From: Geosiphon pyriformis
Lineage: Eukaryota > Glomeromycota > Glomeromycetes > Archaeosporales > Geosiphonaceae
Direction of reading: 5' to 3'
Assembly (NCBI GenBank): GCA_016748015.1
Contig: JAAOMT010000684.1
Location: 1 to 64,000, forward strand
Length of the DNA stretch: 64,000 nt
Below, piece after piece: positions 23,891 to 36,350 of the stretch. The position numbers and the translations under genes are program-made. How positions within the stretch are numbered: the stretch's first letter is position 1; each line of letters starts with the position of its first letter. A model generated the notes under the pieces. The model made no database searches and was not told where the DNA came from. It was given only the letters and a program-made list of their open reading frames with translations.

Positions 23891-24675
23891 TGAAGGATAT
23901 AGGATATAAATTTTATTATTATGGAGAAAAGGATTTTCAATCAACTGTTATCTACATGTTTTTATTTTAGATGATCGTGATAAAACATGACATGATCCAT
24001 CTACGATCTTTGTTTACTTGACCATACGTCATCTTACCTCTTTTTTTCGTAAAAAACTCACGATTATCGCGACATATTATGAATTTTTTCAATTAAACAT
24101 TTTTAATACTTCCCATTTGGCAGAATTATAAACTTTGTTTTTTTTTTAAATAGAATATTGATAAATAGTGTACTTTTCAAATAAACAAGTTGGGAATATC
24201 GCAAGACCAAAAAGTTTATTCCAATCCTAGTTAAATCAAGAATCCTTTTGTGGGCTTGAAGAATGGTAATCTTTTCAATATAGATATATTTGGGGCAGAA
24301 AAGCTGTTGAACTTATTGTCATCTTGAAAAAAAGTTCTTGGGATTAAAAATTTATATATATATGTATATATATATTCTATTCTCACGATGAAGCTAACCT
24401 GAAATTTTATATCAAAGACTGCCTTCCAAATACCATAAACCGAAATCTATAATTTTAAGAGATAGAAATTAATAGAAACGTGGCGAGTTCTTTGTTATTT
24501 GAAATTAATGCAAATATTACCAGCTTATTCCGATCATAATGAGAATTTCTTTGGACGCGGAGCCTAGCGAGATTAGGATACTTATCGCTAACTTTGATTT
24601 GAATATAAATACTTTTGACCCAGAGTCACGAAAGAAATCTGCCAAATACGAATTATATTTTAATAATTAGCTGAA

Positions 24676-25521
24676 ATGTTTTTAATTGCTTTTGATTTTC
24701 TTGGAAAGATTTATGAAATTCTCAAAGGCAAAAATGTCCGAAAACGCAAGAGGTTTACACAATCTTTAATTATTGAATCCTATGCATCACCTGTGAGTAT
24801 TTAAAAAGCTTTTCCAATTATAATAATGATGAATCTAGCATTCTGTTAATAAATTTCTTCACTTTGCATAAATTTTATCCAGTCCATAATATCATTCACA
24901 AAAGTTGAAAAACAAAAGAAAAAAACGATAGGTTCAGATAAAAAGGAAATTTTTGTTTCATATCCAAAATGTTATTTTGAAGAAAAGTTATCCATACTTG
25001 CTAAAAAACGTAAACAGGTGAAGACTATGGGAAAATTGATCTGAATTTTATAATTATTTTACAATCCGATCTTTCTCAAATTTAAAACACATGTTTTTCC
25101 ACAGCTGCTGGACCTCAAGAGCCAACTAATATCACTCAATTCACACATCTACAAACACGAATCCCTTTTATCGAAAAGTACCACGGCACAATTAATTTAC
25201 CAGACTCTAGTATCAGGTCGACTCTCACCGAACCAATTTCAAGTGAAATTAGAGTTGTACAAACAATATTGTTCAGAATTTAAATTGAATGGTCGCGATG
25301 TTGTACGCAAGCATGAGATCAAAAAGTTCGTTATAATGAAAGGAAAACAGGCTGTTATAATGACTTATCCTGTGATAAAGTACGAGTTCGATGTGAAGAA
25401 AGTATTTTTCGATAATGGAACCCAGAAACAGATTAACGGAAAAAATTGGGCCAGTGAAAAAAGTATGACAAAGTTTCTGAAGGGAAAAAAGCTTGAGAAA
25501 ATGTTAACAATTCAGGAGTGA
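24676..25521 (+). CDS. Basic 222-aa protein, unrecognised, three exons
   Basis: Exons 24676-24792, 24883-25017 and 25105-25521 join in phase 0 at both junctions (CCT|GTGAGT...ATCCAG|TCC; CAG|GTGAAG...CCACAG|CTG). The start ATG at 24676 reads MFLIAFDFLGKIYEIL and is the first in the frame after a stop. The product is very basic (VRKRKRF, EKQKKKTIG, AKKRKQ, LKGKKLEKM). The middle contains a predicted helix pair (LLDLKSQLISLNSHIYKHE, then LIYQTLVSGRLSPNQFQVKL), which could be a coiled coil followed by a globular helical part. No family was recognised. The basic charge suggests nucleic-acid or chromatin contact, but that is only suggestive. The consistent splice phases and length make a real gene likely. 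Upstream a short frame starting at 24539 (MRISLDAEPSEIRILIANFD) ends in a stop before this ATG and might be part of an alternative 5' exon. Confidence 0.65.
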
Positions 25522-27495
25522 GGGTATTTTTAGCTAGATTAAGTAAAAAGAAATATATATATATTCTATGTTTGTTTTAACCTTAGAATTCGCAAAGTGA
25601 TGTTTAAAAAAAATTTAACGAATATTTCAATGTTTAGAATTTTGTCTTTGAGGAATCCTGAAATTTTCATTTTTGGCTTTCAATAACAATTTTCTGAATA
25701 TAGATTGATGATCACAATAAAAATGCTTCAATAATCCGATCAACTTGCTGAACAAATGAAAGGATAGCAGGGTCTGAACTAAATCTTTCTTAATAATCTA
25801 TATTGGGTCAATTTGCCCGTTCACAATAAAGTTTTTAAATTACGAAAAAATCTAAGGATGCAAATTAATATCTGATGGGATTTGCATGATTCTAGAGCAT
25901 CTAAATCTTCATTTTAAATCAAGTACAAAAACGTTTCAATTGACAATTCAACCAGCGTAACGTGACCTCATACGTAAAAATTGATATTTAGGAAACTTAG
26001 AGGCTAAACCCCAAAATTTTTTTAAAAACGTTGAATAAATTTTACCTTAACTAGTGAGTCCCCAATTTTATTTTTGACCCATCATATATTATTATCATCT
26101 TTCTTTGCAGAGTTTCAAACCCAAAATGGCTAACTGAGAGAAATAAAAAATTCCATTATTGGATTTTAAAACCTCACATACTTTACCATTTTTGAAAACA
26201 ATTTTTTTAATTGAACTCATTCTGGAGAATCGTTACCAGTAAACTGTATTATTCGCATGCAAATATTATTAATTCACAATCAAAAAATAAGTAAACTTCA
26301 CCTCATCTCATGGCACATTACCTCAATGAGGTTAATGCGAAATAATTCATAATCTATAAAAAGGTAAGATCGTCAGTGCACAATGTAAATGTAAAATTCA
26401 TGTGTCCTCTTTCTCGTCAATGAATACGACGTCGTTGTTTGATTTTAAATTTCAAATATTCATGTTTTCGATTTTTAATACACGGCAAGAAAAACACAAA
26501 CCATGATGGCGAGTTCAAAAAAACTATCTCATCGAAATGAATGAGAAACTCCGGACGGAAATAATTTCTTTAACTCGAAATCTAATTCTTCTTTTAGTTT
26601 TATTCTTGTCTTTTCCTTTCAATCAGATGAGAGCAAGTATTTTAGTTAAATTAAGAAAAAAAAAAGGAAGTTGGAAAAGGACCTGAAACAACTGTTTTGA
26701 ATCCCAAAATCTAAGAATTTAAACCAAATGCTAATCAGTATACTTCGAACAGATGTGTTATTGTCATGAATTTGAAATATTTCAATGAAGCCCTTACATT
26801 TTCTCGTTCCCGTTAAATAGTTATCACTTGGCGAGAGCCTTTTGGTTGAGTTGAGGAATTTGATGATATCGCTCAAATTCAAACTTTTAAATCATGTATT
26901 TATATAATCTACGACTTTGAGGGAACAAATTCTCAGTTCGAATTTTTTCTCTTTGTTTGATTTTAATAATCTCTTACCACATGTACAAGATCGAATCTCA
27001 ATTAGAAATTCTTCAATAATGTTCAATTATATGCTCATTAATTAGGGACTTTTTGAACACATGAGATTTAAAACTTACAATTTGAAAATGTTTTCTTAAT
27101 TAGAAAGCCAATTATCCAACAAACCTCAGATCGTATTTCCAAATTTCAATACCTTTTAAGCCTTTTTGAAAAACCAAGGAGTGTCCATTGATAATTCGAA
27201 AAAAAAAGGTTTGAATTAAAAATTGCAAAAATGATCAAGATTCTTTTATGATAATATATCTTTATGACACAAAATGCACCTATCCAGGATAATAAATTAA
27301 CTAATTTACTAAATTTATGGCCAAGATTCAATAAGAGAATGTTGAAACTTTCTCTGTTGTAATTCTTTGGAAGTCCACCCAGCTGCCAATTCGGAGGTAA
27401 AGCTATACCGGGATTTTACTGTTATCAAAGGATTAGGGTTTTATTGATTGGGATTGGGAAAAAATATTTGTTCAAAAACTCAGAATTGAGAATTT
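25522..27495. other. Intergenic, no gene seen
   Basis: Spacer between the 222-aa gene (plus) and the first Sel1 gene (minus). Short frames such as 26646-26882 have no recognisable features. Confidence 0.4.
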
Positions 27496-28374
27496 TTACC
27501 TCGTTTGCTTTGATAAAAATGACCCTAATTGCTTCTTAGCAAATTTATTTCCATTCTTCACAGCGATATGAGCCCATCTGATGGCTTCATGCAAGTCTCG
27601 ATTTGTTCTTTCTCCCGTTTGAAAGCATTTACCAAATTTATAAGCAGCTGTAAAAGATCCCCCTAATGCAGATTTCTTATACCAAAAGAAGGCTGCGCCT
27701 GAGTCTTGTATGGTGCCTTTTCCATTTTGAAAGCAGTCCCCAAGAGCATTTTGAGCTGCTCTATATCCTCCTTTTGCTGATTTGCTAAACCAAAAAAAAG
27801 CTTTTTCAATATCCTCCACAGTCCCGATGCTGTCATAATAACATCGTCCTAAATTATATTGAACTGCAGCTGATGCATATCTACTTGTTTGATGATTTTT
27901 ATCACAATCCTTTTTGGTAAATGCGAGCTTCATGGTCTCTTTATTTGCATGAATATCCGATCCTTCGTCATTTTCACAAAATTGTTCTGTTTCAGCGGTT
28001 CTTTTATACCATTGAAATGCTTTCTCTTGATTAATGATCGTGCCAATGCCGTATAAATAAAGGAAGGCAAGTAGAGAAGCAAATTGAACCTGATTCCGCT
28101 TCTTGTGTACCGCATTGAACATATCTCCCGGGCAGACCTTGTTAGTTTCAAGCCATTTGTGAATATTTTCAGCGATAATTTTATCTGTCTCCAAGCGATC
28201 ACCATCTGCGTTGAAAATTTTTAAAAGTTCATTTATGGATGGTGGTTCGTCATCGTTGACATTTAAAATAACCCATTTTTTGGTAGCAGATATTCGTTCG
28301 AATTCATTAGGGTGAAAAGGAATCCTATGACAGGTATTAGAAGCTGACAATACCATCTCATGACATTTGAACAT
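27496..28374 (-). CDS. Sel1-repeat protein (A)
   Basis: A 292-aa protein from an ATG at 28374. A helical N-terminal cap (IAENIHKWLETNK...FASLLAFLYLYGIGT) leads into Sel1-like repeats, the SLR subclass of TPR-like alpha solenoids with the A..LG.CY..G.GT..D...AF.WF.KSA..G pattern. Clear units are YNLGRCYYDSIGT...AFFWFSKSAKGGY, ALGDCFQNGKGT...AFFWYKKSALGG and FGKCFQTGERT...DLHEAIRWAHIAVKNG. The final DLHEA unit is shared with the other Sel1 genes nearby. Sel1 proteins act as scaffolds in signalling and ER quality control. Stand-alone short versions are highly expanded in mycorrhizal fungi, where they are often found as separate paralogues or fused to kinases. The region between the first repeat and the rest (about residues 125-170) looks inserted and charged. 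The stop codon TAA overlaps a possible GTAAAA donor, so an extra 3' exon is possible. Confidence 0.88.
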   Translation of the reverse strand: MFKCHEMVLSASNTCHRIPFHPNEFERISATKKWVILNVNDDEPPSINELLKIFNADGDRLETDKIIAENIHKWLETNKVCPGDMFNAVHKKRNQVQFASLLAFLYLYGIGTIINQEKAFQWYKRTAETEQFCENDEGSDIHANKETMKLAFTKKDCDKNHQTSRYASAAVQYNLGRCYYDSIGTVEDIEKAFFWFSKSAKGGYRAAQNALGDCFQNGKGTIQDSGAAFFWYKKSALGGSFTAAYKFGKCFQTGERTNRDLHEAIRWAHIAVKNGNKFAKKQLGSFLSKQTR

Positions 28375-31300
28375 AGTGGAGGAATTAGCAAACGAAGAAT
28401 ACTGATGTGTGTATTTTGGAAACCTGTGAAAAATGTAAAGCTGTTTTAATTCAAAGTCTTTTTGCTTTCATTTAAAAGATTGATCATAAAATCGTTCCCT
28501 GGTTTCCTATATTTATTCGGACTTGGCTAAAATTGTATCTGATAAGGAAAATCACAGCAGGTTTGTTTGATCTGGAAAAAAACTATTTACAAGAATTCAT
28601 CGAATCAAGGCTGGTTTGACTTTTTCTTTATTTATTTGAATATTTGCCTATGCCTTATTGATTCAGGCCTTGGAGAAAATCGGTACCTAATTGATAAAAT
28701 TTTTTCACTTGATAAAAAAATAAGATCAAGCCTTACCTCTGTATTGAATTGTTCATTGCGTTATTGGTTCTTGGCTTTTCTCGATAAAGAAAGGTTTTTT
28801 TCAAAAAGGTCAAAATTATAACAAGCTTTACAAAATGTTTTTACTCAGTTAGATAAAGTACTGATCTTGGGGACAGACAGAGTTTCTGTGGGAAAGCTTC
28901 GATGAGAAGACTGTGATAATTCCCCCTTAACCGGTAATAATCTCCTTGTTTTTTGCCACATGAAAGGCACGACATCAATATTTCATAATGTCACACTAGA
29001 ATTATCGACTTCTTGAAAAACCGGCTGAACTTGTTTATATTTGAAATCTTTTAACACCATTGTACAATGAGTAACCTTTTAATGACAGATTAACTTATAT
29101 GTGATTGATAAAAAATTGATAAACCATTGAAAGCAAGTGAATTAAACTCATTTTGAACGTTACGCATTTTTTTTTAAATTTAATAACTAAATAAAAAATT
29201 GATAAACACTTTAAAAGATAAACTTTCTCTATTTATATTAATATTATTTAGATACTTTAGTCGCAGCAATTCAAACTGTGATTATGGTACTTTTTGATCA
29301 TTTTTTGTTATCTTTTCCAAATTTTGTGAGCACAAAATTTTCAAAAAATTAAGTATCTGATATTGAAAATTAAAGTGATATTTGGTTAATTCTATCACAC
29401 TATATTCTTTATCACTAAATTGAGAATCGATTATTAAGGTTAGGACTTTAAAGTATGGAGCAAAATATTGCGAAATTTTCTATTTAAATTTGTTACCAAT
29501 AATGGTTACTACATTTCTCGGCTAAATTCAATCGCTATAAAAATAGGAGAAAGTTAGATATCGAACTGATTCAGCGGCATTAGCACATGTGTTTCAGACA
29601 TAGCTTGAATGCTGAAAAAGAAATCTAAATCCAATAGCATTCAAATAGGTCTCAAGTGAATCATATTAACATGCAAGTAACATGCAAAATCAAAAGCATG
29701 ACAATAAAGAATCCACCTACGTTTTGTTAGGCATGTGAATGTATCATGACTATTAAATAGTTTTTGATTAATAAGAAACCTTTATTTAAATAATTAAATT
29801 AAGGTTTCTCTAAGGTTCAACAATTATTTAAGATAATTTTTTAAAGATGCCAAGAAAAACATTTTTTACATAATATAATATTTCTTTTTCCTTAAAAGTT
29901 TTACCAAAGTTTGAAGATTTAGGTTTGATTTTAATTTGTAATTATTTAATTGAAATAGAAATAAATTTTTAGTAATTTTCAATGAAATTAAATTTCAAGT
30001 AATTTTGCATTGTTAAAAAAATATTGATACTATTATTTAGTTGTTTTTTTTTAAAATTATATATCTAACATTAATTGTATTTTTTTAAATTATTAATTAA
30101 TTTAAAGCAACAACAACAACAACAATATTATTATTATTATTATTATCATTATTATTATTCCTATTTGTTTTTATTTTTAAGTTTATTTAATGTAATATTT
30201 TGAATTTTTAGAAATTATTTTTATTTGTATGTATTTTAAAAATCATCAATAAATATATTAATTAAATGCATATTGGTATTCCTTTGTAAATTTAAATATA
30301 ATATTCAATAAATTTTGCAATGAAATAAATGATAATTGAATAAATTGAATATTAAATATTCAAAATATAAAAAATTAAAAATTAAAAATAATTTTTACAT
30401 TGTTGGTTTTAAATTTAATTAATTAATAATTGTTTTTAAAAATTATTAATAATGAAAGTTATCAACAATTAATAATTCATTTAATAAAGTTTATCGGAAG
30501 TTTAGTGCCTTGAATAGCTTGTTTGGCTAGTTATATGTCTATCACAAATTTTTTTTTAGTTTATACTTGTAGATAATGGTTGGGCTCGCTTCATAAAGCA
30601 TAATAAAATTTTAATAAAATTGTTAAATTAAATATTTAATTATTACATATTCGCAATTCTAGATTGCATTGCAACTGTTATTTATTATATTTTTAAATAT
30701 AGCTAAAATAATAGAAAATAATAATAAAATAAAATATTTTGATAATCAATCTTAACAAAGATGGTTAAAAGTAATAATAAATGAGACATATATATTTTTT
30801 GTATGTGATTAACTATTTTTTTAAATTAATTAATCAGTATTGTAATATTGATACTTTTTATTTATGTTTTTATTATTTTTTGTTAAAAACTATTTTTAAA
30901 TAGCTGAAATAAAAATTTTCAAGCCTATTTATTTTTTTAAATAAAACTTAATCAAAAACATATAATTAAAAAATTTTGCCAAAATTTTTATATGTGTTAT
31001 AATAATGGTTTTTGTTTTGTACCTTTTATTTATCATAATAGTTTTTTTGGTATTTAGTTGTTTATTCTTAATGTTAATAGCAAGATATCTTGAATAAATT
31101 GTATTTATTGATGTTTTATTGTTTAAAAACTATTTATTTTATAAAATTAAAAAATAACAGTTATAACCATAGTAAATAAGTAATTTTTTAATTCTAATAA
31201 GATCTTAATTTTTAATCATTTGATTTTTTTAAAATCACAAGCATAATAATAGCTTTCTTAATGAAACATATCAATTCTGGTAAAATGATTTATTTTATTT

Positions 31301-33098
31301 AATAAGGCTAAAAATACAAATATTTAGATAAATTTGTTAACTATTATTTTAGACATTATTTCTTCAAATATTAAGCCAGACAGTTTTGTTTTGAGTAGGT
31401 GTATCAATTTTAGCTCTTAAACCATGTGCCAAGAACCTAAAAAATTTCAGGATTAAGATTCAAAAAAATGATCAATTCAGGGAATTTTTTTGAAGAACAG
31501 AGCCTATATTTTGAATTATTGAAGAAAACTGGTAAGTTTAATCTTCTGTAAATTTAGAGTTTTTTATATTTTGTTTCTTGAGGTAACAGATGAAAATAAA
31601 GTCGCATTAATCGATAAGGTGTTTCGGTTTTTGACCATTTTAAATTAGACAGGAATGTAAATCCTAAATATTATAGAAGAAGCGAAAAAAAATTAGATGT
31701 TTTGTAAGCAATAATTTAGAAAATAGAAGTAATAAATAAAATCTTTAAATTAAATTTTTATTTTTAATGAAAAGATAAGTTATGCACCAAAAGTTACTTT
31801 TTAAAAGAACCTATTTCAAAAAGACTCCAATTGTGTGGTATATAAGAAAATCCACATATCAGTCAACTTTGCAACTCTATTCGGCTGGCTCGTTATCCGA
31901 ATATACGGCTGAGAACCCAGATTATCAATCCTGATTGTCGGGAATTGAAGAAAATGCTAGAGTAAAATTAGAACCACTAATCCATTTGTGAAGCGTCGGG
32001 CAGTTATCGAATATTAGCACAAGAATTGGAAATGAGTTGCTATCCTTAATTATAAAAAAGATTGGGGAATTTGATAGAACATTCTTCAAACTACCGAAAG
32101 ATTTTATTTTCAAAATTTATATTACACTATATTTAAGATAATACTCTTAACAAAAGCACATCTAAATTTGGTACGTATTTGGTCAAAAATATTTGTGTGT
32201 TTTTTATTTTAATAAAAATCGTCACTTTTTCTTATATCATACAAATTCTTAAAACTAAAACAAGTATGTCTGTTTTAATTTGAATTTTGATATTTCGTCC
32301 TGAATAAATATTTGTTATAAATTTAGAAATGAATATTTCTCTTCCTTGGATTTGTTAAAACAATTTTAACATGATGAAAACCTTTTATGTAGTCAATCTA
32401 ATACAATCCAGAAAAGAAGCTATCAAATTTTTAAATAGAATAACTATCATTTGAAAAGAAGCATTAAAGCGTAATAAAAGACAAAATCAAATAATAAATA
32501 TCTGAAGCTTATTCATTTTATGTTAAAATTTTTTGTAAATTCTATTTGTACAATTTTATTTATTTATTCTGTGTAAATTAAAATATAAATAATCATTCTG
32601 CTAAATATATTTAACAACTAAAATATAATTTCTCTAATATTTATTATACAACAACATAATTAATTCAAAACACTAGCATTCAGTTCATTGTTTATTTTTT
32701 GCCATATTTGTTATATTTGATTAGAAAAATAAAAAAATATTATTGTAAATAAGCATGCATAAAAAAATGATGAAAAATTAAATTAATTACCACCTTGTAT
32801 TTGAAAGTCAGTAAAAAATATTTATTATATTTTAATAAAAAAAAATTTGAATTTATTTTAACTTGTAAATAATATTTAGATTTTATAATTTTTATATCAT
32901 ATGTAATTGTCACCATGATTCATTCGATAATTTAAGGAAAGGCTATACACCATTGATCGACATGCGGATTTATTTATCGACCTTGCTCCGGATACTTCTG
33001 TCCACCCTGTAAAAGATTTTCACACTGATTTGGGTTATAAAGGTTTACTCATTTTCTTTTAATGTATTAGGTCTTTAACAGTCCTTTGAAAGAAAAAG
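28375..33098. other. AT-rich gene desert with simple repeats
   Basis: About 4.7 kb without a supportable gene. From about 29.7 to 32.9 kb the sequence is nearly all A/T; a (CAA)n-(TTA)n patch lies near 30108-30160. The frames at 28567-28821 and 31925-32113 are featureless. Confidence 0.5.
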
Positions 33099-34066
33099 AT
33101 GGATTTTTCAACGTTTAATGATATGGAGAACAGAGCGATCCAAATATTTGAGAAGCAAATTCTTGACCAAACTTATGAAATTTTTAGTGTTGGAAACATT
33201 GATTGGGAATATTATTCTCAAATTGCCAGAAATATTTCACGACACATAAATAACAATAACTATCCATCTGAACGCTTATTCGACCTTGTTTTCCATGACC
33301 AAAATCACCCACAACGTCGTTGCCTTTTAGCCTTATTTTATGATTTTGGTATCGGCGTAGATGTTAATCGAGAAATGGCGTTCAAATTATATAAGGAAGC
33401 AGCTGAAGACGACGATCTATTGGCTCAAATTGAAGTAGGCCGGTCTTATGAAACTGGTCAAGATCTCATATTTCCTATAAGAATTGTAAATCTTAACATA
33501 GAGAAACTTTTGATCATTGATGTTCTTCAAAATCTGCAGGCATCGGTGTCGAGAAAAATCCAGAAAAGGCTTTTTGGTGGTACCAAAAAGCAAGTCTAAA
33601 AAATTTTTCCAGGGGATTCTTCTTTGTTGGCTCATCTTATGAATTAGGGGTAGGTACAACCAAAAATAGCCTCAAAGCCTTTGAATATTACCTATTGGCT
33701 GAAGCTGCCGGTTATACCCCAGCACGTCTTAAATTGGCGTATTGCTACAAAGTTGGGAGTTGTGCTCCTAAGAATGAACTTAAGGTAAATTAATCTTAAC
33801 CCCATTTAAATCGTTTGTGTTGTTAAATTATGTACAAATCTTCACACATATTTTTGCAGGAAATTTATTGGTATAAGAAGGCATCGGAATGTCGTAGCAA
33901 TCTAATCGCTCTTTCCTGTCTCGGTTGCAAATATGTCGAGGGCTCTGGTTTCAACAAAGATATACATGAGGCTTTTCGCTGCTTTACTAAAGGATTAAAA
34001 TATGGAGACCCAGATTTTCATGAATTTTTGAAACTTTTTTGTAAAAAATCCATCTATTCTAAATAA
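33099..34066 (+). CDS. Sel1-repeat protein (B), three exons
   Basis: Exons 33099-33456, 33540-33784 and 33860-34066 encode 269 aa. The first intron (GTCAAG...CTGCAG) joins YETG to IGVEKNPEKAFWWYQKAS and so restores a Sel1 unit that an unspliced reading would break. The second intron (GTAAAT...TTGCAG) joins NELK to EIYWYKKASE. Phases fit throughout. The N-terminal cap resembles that of the other Sel1 genes here (SERLFDLVFHDQN, then LLALFYDFGIG). The repeats include SYELGVGTTKN...AFEYYLLAEAAGY and CLGCKYVEGSGFNKDIHEAF. The donor GTCAAG is non-consensus, which lowers certainty slightly. Presumed cytoplasmic scaffold; partner unknown. It lies head to head, at a distance, with Sel1 gene A, and close to a Sel1 pseudogene on the opposite strand, consistent with local duplication. 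Confidence 0.85.
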
Positions 34067-34249
34067 AAAAATTAAATCTTCAAAAATATTTCCATTTTGA
34101 GAATCAAAATTTTAAAAGAGCTTATTTTGTAACTCACTCAGAACATGCGATTATTGAAATTTTTGAGATGTAAAAGTTTCAGAAGCCTAAGCCTCAGGGT
34201 TATGTCGGAATTAAACCATTTCTATATTATCACATAATTGAAGAGGAGA

Positions 34250-34880
34250 ATGCTTTATAGACTGACAGCAACAACACTGACATGAGAGGATCCCAATTTT
34301 GTTAACCAGAGCTTTGTGAATGTCACTTTGAGTCCCAATATCTTTTCCAAAACAAAGACACAATATGTTCATACTTTTCTCGAGACCTTTTAGATTAGAT
34401 TGTAAATGCCAGCAGAATTCGATTCTTTGTTTCTATCCATAAAGAATTTTGCGAGAAATTAATTTGACCAGATCTGTAAACCATCAATCAAATTTATGGC
34501 GAACCTTTGAAATAAAATTCAGCAAGATCACATTGTGCCCTTGGATTCCCAGTTAGAACAGAAGCTTGAATCCAAAAAATGCTATTGAATGAACAATTTA
34601 AAGGTAATTCTTCGACATAGTGGCATCCAAGGCATCTTTGAGCAAAAGCATTTCCCATTTCAGCTCCTTTATGTAATTTTTTAGGGAGATGTCATTACCT
34701 TTTCTACATTAAAATAGCAATATCCCGTTTCTGCCATAGCTAAAGGCAAATCAGCTTCAGCAGCCATATTGTACCCTCTAAAATCTTGATGCGCTATCGA
34801 TAAAGAAATCCAAGCAGCAACGCGTATTTAAGGTTTCGACAGGTTTTTTGAGCCCAACTTAAAAGGAATTTGTGGCTCGC
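34250..34880 (-). pseudogene. Sel1-repeat pseudogene
   Basis: The minus strand shows decayed pieces of the same Sel1 type in order: KYALLLGFLYR followed by a TAG where the G of GIGT would be; GYNMAAEADLPLAMAETGYCY; CLGCHYVEEL...FWIQASVLTGNPRAQCDLAEFYFKG; a TAA stop at 34496-34494; then LCFGKDIGTQSDIHKAL, matching the C-terminal D-H-E-A unit of the neighbours. The pieces are in different frames and separated by stops, so no full product is possible. No intact start was found. This is a dead member of the local Sel1 cluster. Confidence 0.7.
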
Positions 34881-35612
34881 GTTTATTTTTGGTTAACTAT
34901 GAATTGACATGAATCACAATATGATCAACTAGCATCCATTTAACACAATTTTCTTTACTGATATTTAGAAGTTCCTGAACGAATTTTCGGACTGATTTGG
35001 CAATTCGGGATCTTTGAATTCTTAGTAAGTGCTCGGAATTTTATAAATCTCAAAGAGCAAACATTATCTCGACATTTCAGGAATTGAACCTATTTATGCC
35101 TTAGACCAACTATTTAGCAGTTTCCTATCTTGTTAACTCATTAATAAATATACTATTGTTAGCTTTCTGATGGATTGTAACACATCAAAAAGTTTAACAA
35201 AAACATTAGCCATTAAAAGGGTCATATCAGGAAATATTCAATCTTAAATCGGCTTGTAATTCTAAATTATCCCACGATAAATTGCTTAAGTAATTGGCTG
35301 CTTCAAAGATTTAATTGAATCTTATTAAAGAACTTTAATAAATTAAGGGCTTAGAATTTTTGGCTGGTGCATAGGCTCTGGAGCAATTTATTAATACAGA
35401 AAACGTCAACTTAAACAAGCAAATAGAAAGGTAAATGACGAAATTAAAACTCAATATTTAAATTCTAACCCATTCTTTAACTTTCATAGGGTATTTTTTA
35501 TTCCTATAGAACATTTTAAGATATTAATCATACCAAATTCCAATAGAATCAACTAGAAATTATTCAAATCAGATAAATTCTTTAGAGAGCAGAATCAAAA
35601 GATGAAGGGCTC

Positions 35613-36350
35613 ATGACAGCAAAATTAGCGATTCCTATTGAAATGATTGCAAGTTTGATAATGATGACGATTTATTTACTGATGCGACGATATTATCCTC
35701 GTTTGGCCGATCGTGTTTCTTTTCGAGCAACGGGTTGGGCAGACTTCCTTCTAACTTGCGGCCAGGATTCATCTGTGGGTTTTCGGTAGGTTTTAAGAAT
35801 TTAATAACTTTCAAATCTCAATCATTCTAATCCGTGTATATTTTAAAAAGGTTTGGGGAATCGTATTCTCGAGTTTGCTCTCGCTTTTCTTCTAGAACTC
35901 CATAGTAATTGAAAGTATTTCACTCTAATCTTTGAATCGAAATGCTTGGTTTTTCGTATGAATCTTCGCCTAATATATGTTTGGTTTTGTACAGAACCTT
36001 CAAATCGTGGCTCTAAATGAAACCAAGGTGTGAGAAATTTAGAAAAATTTTATGTACCCTGCTCGATTTTTTTAGCTTCTTTCATATCAATCTTGCCAAT
36101 CACTCAAAACATGTATGGCTGGAACAAGCCGGGACAGTAAGTGACGATAAGATATAATTATTAGTATCATTATTATAAAATTGATGTCTCAGGCGACCGT
36201 TTGCGTTTATTAACATTTACCTCTGGCACAAATGTGTTCATGAGTACGAATTACGTTCTCCTTATACTCTCTTGGATATAATAATCTTAAAAGAGGAAAA
36301 AAATCATCAAATGCACAAAATTTCGAAAATAGTATTATCTTCAAAATGAA
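35613..36350 (+). CDS. Git3-like 7TM receptor, partial (spliced or decayed)
   Basis: Several plus-strand exon-like pieces resemble fungal Git3/GPR-4-type G-protein-coupled receptors (glucose/cAMP receptor-like). At 35613-35787: IPIEMIASLIMMTIYLLMRR then PRLADRVSFRATGWADFLLT, i.e. TM1, loop 1 and TM2. Near 35996-36030, after a TACAG acceptor: NLQIVALNETK, the conserved start of loop 2. Near 36075-36139: SFISILPITQNMYGWNKPGQ, TM4 into the extracellular YGW motif, followed by GTAAGT. Near 36200: FAFINIYLWHKCVHEYELRS. TM3 was not located and the exon joins between pieces are not established. This may be a live gene whose splicing I could not resolve or a recent pseudogene. The 36383-36682 frame, rich in Lys and Gln, might be the cytoplasmic part but has no diagnostic motif. 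Known members couple to G-alpha/cAMP signalling at the plasma membrane. Confidence 0.5.
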
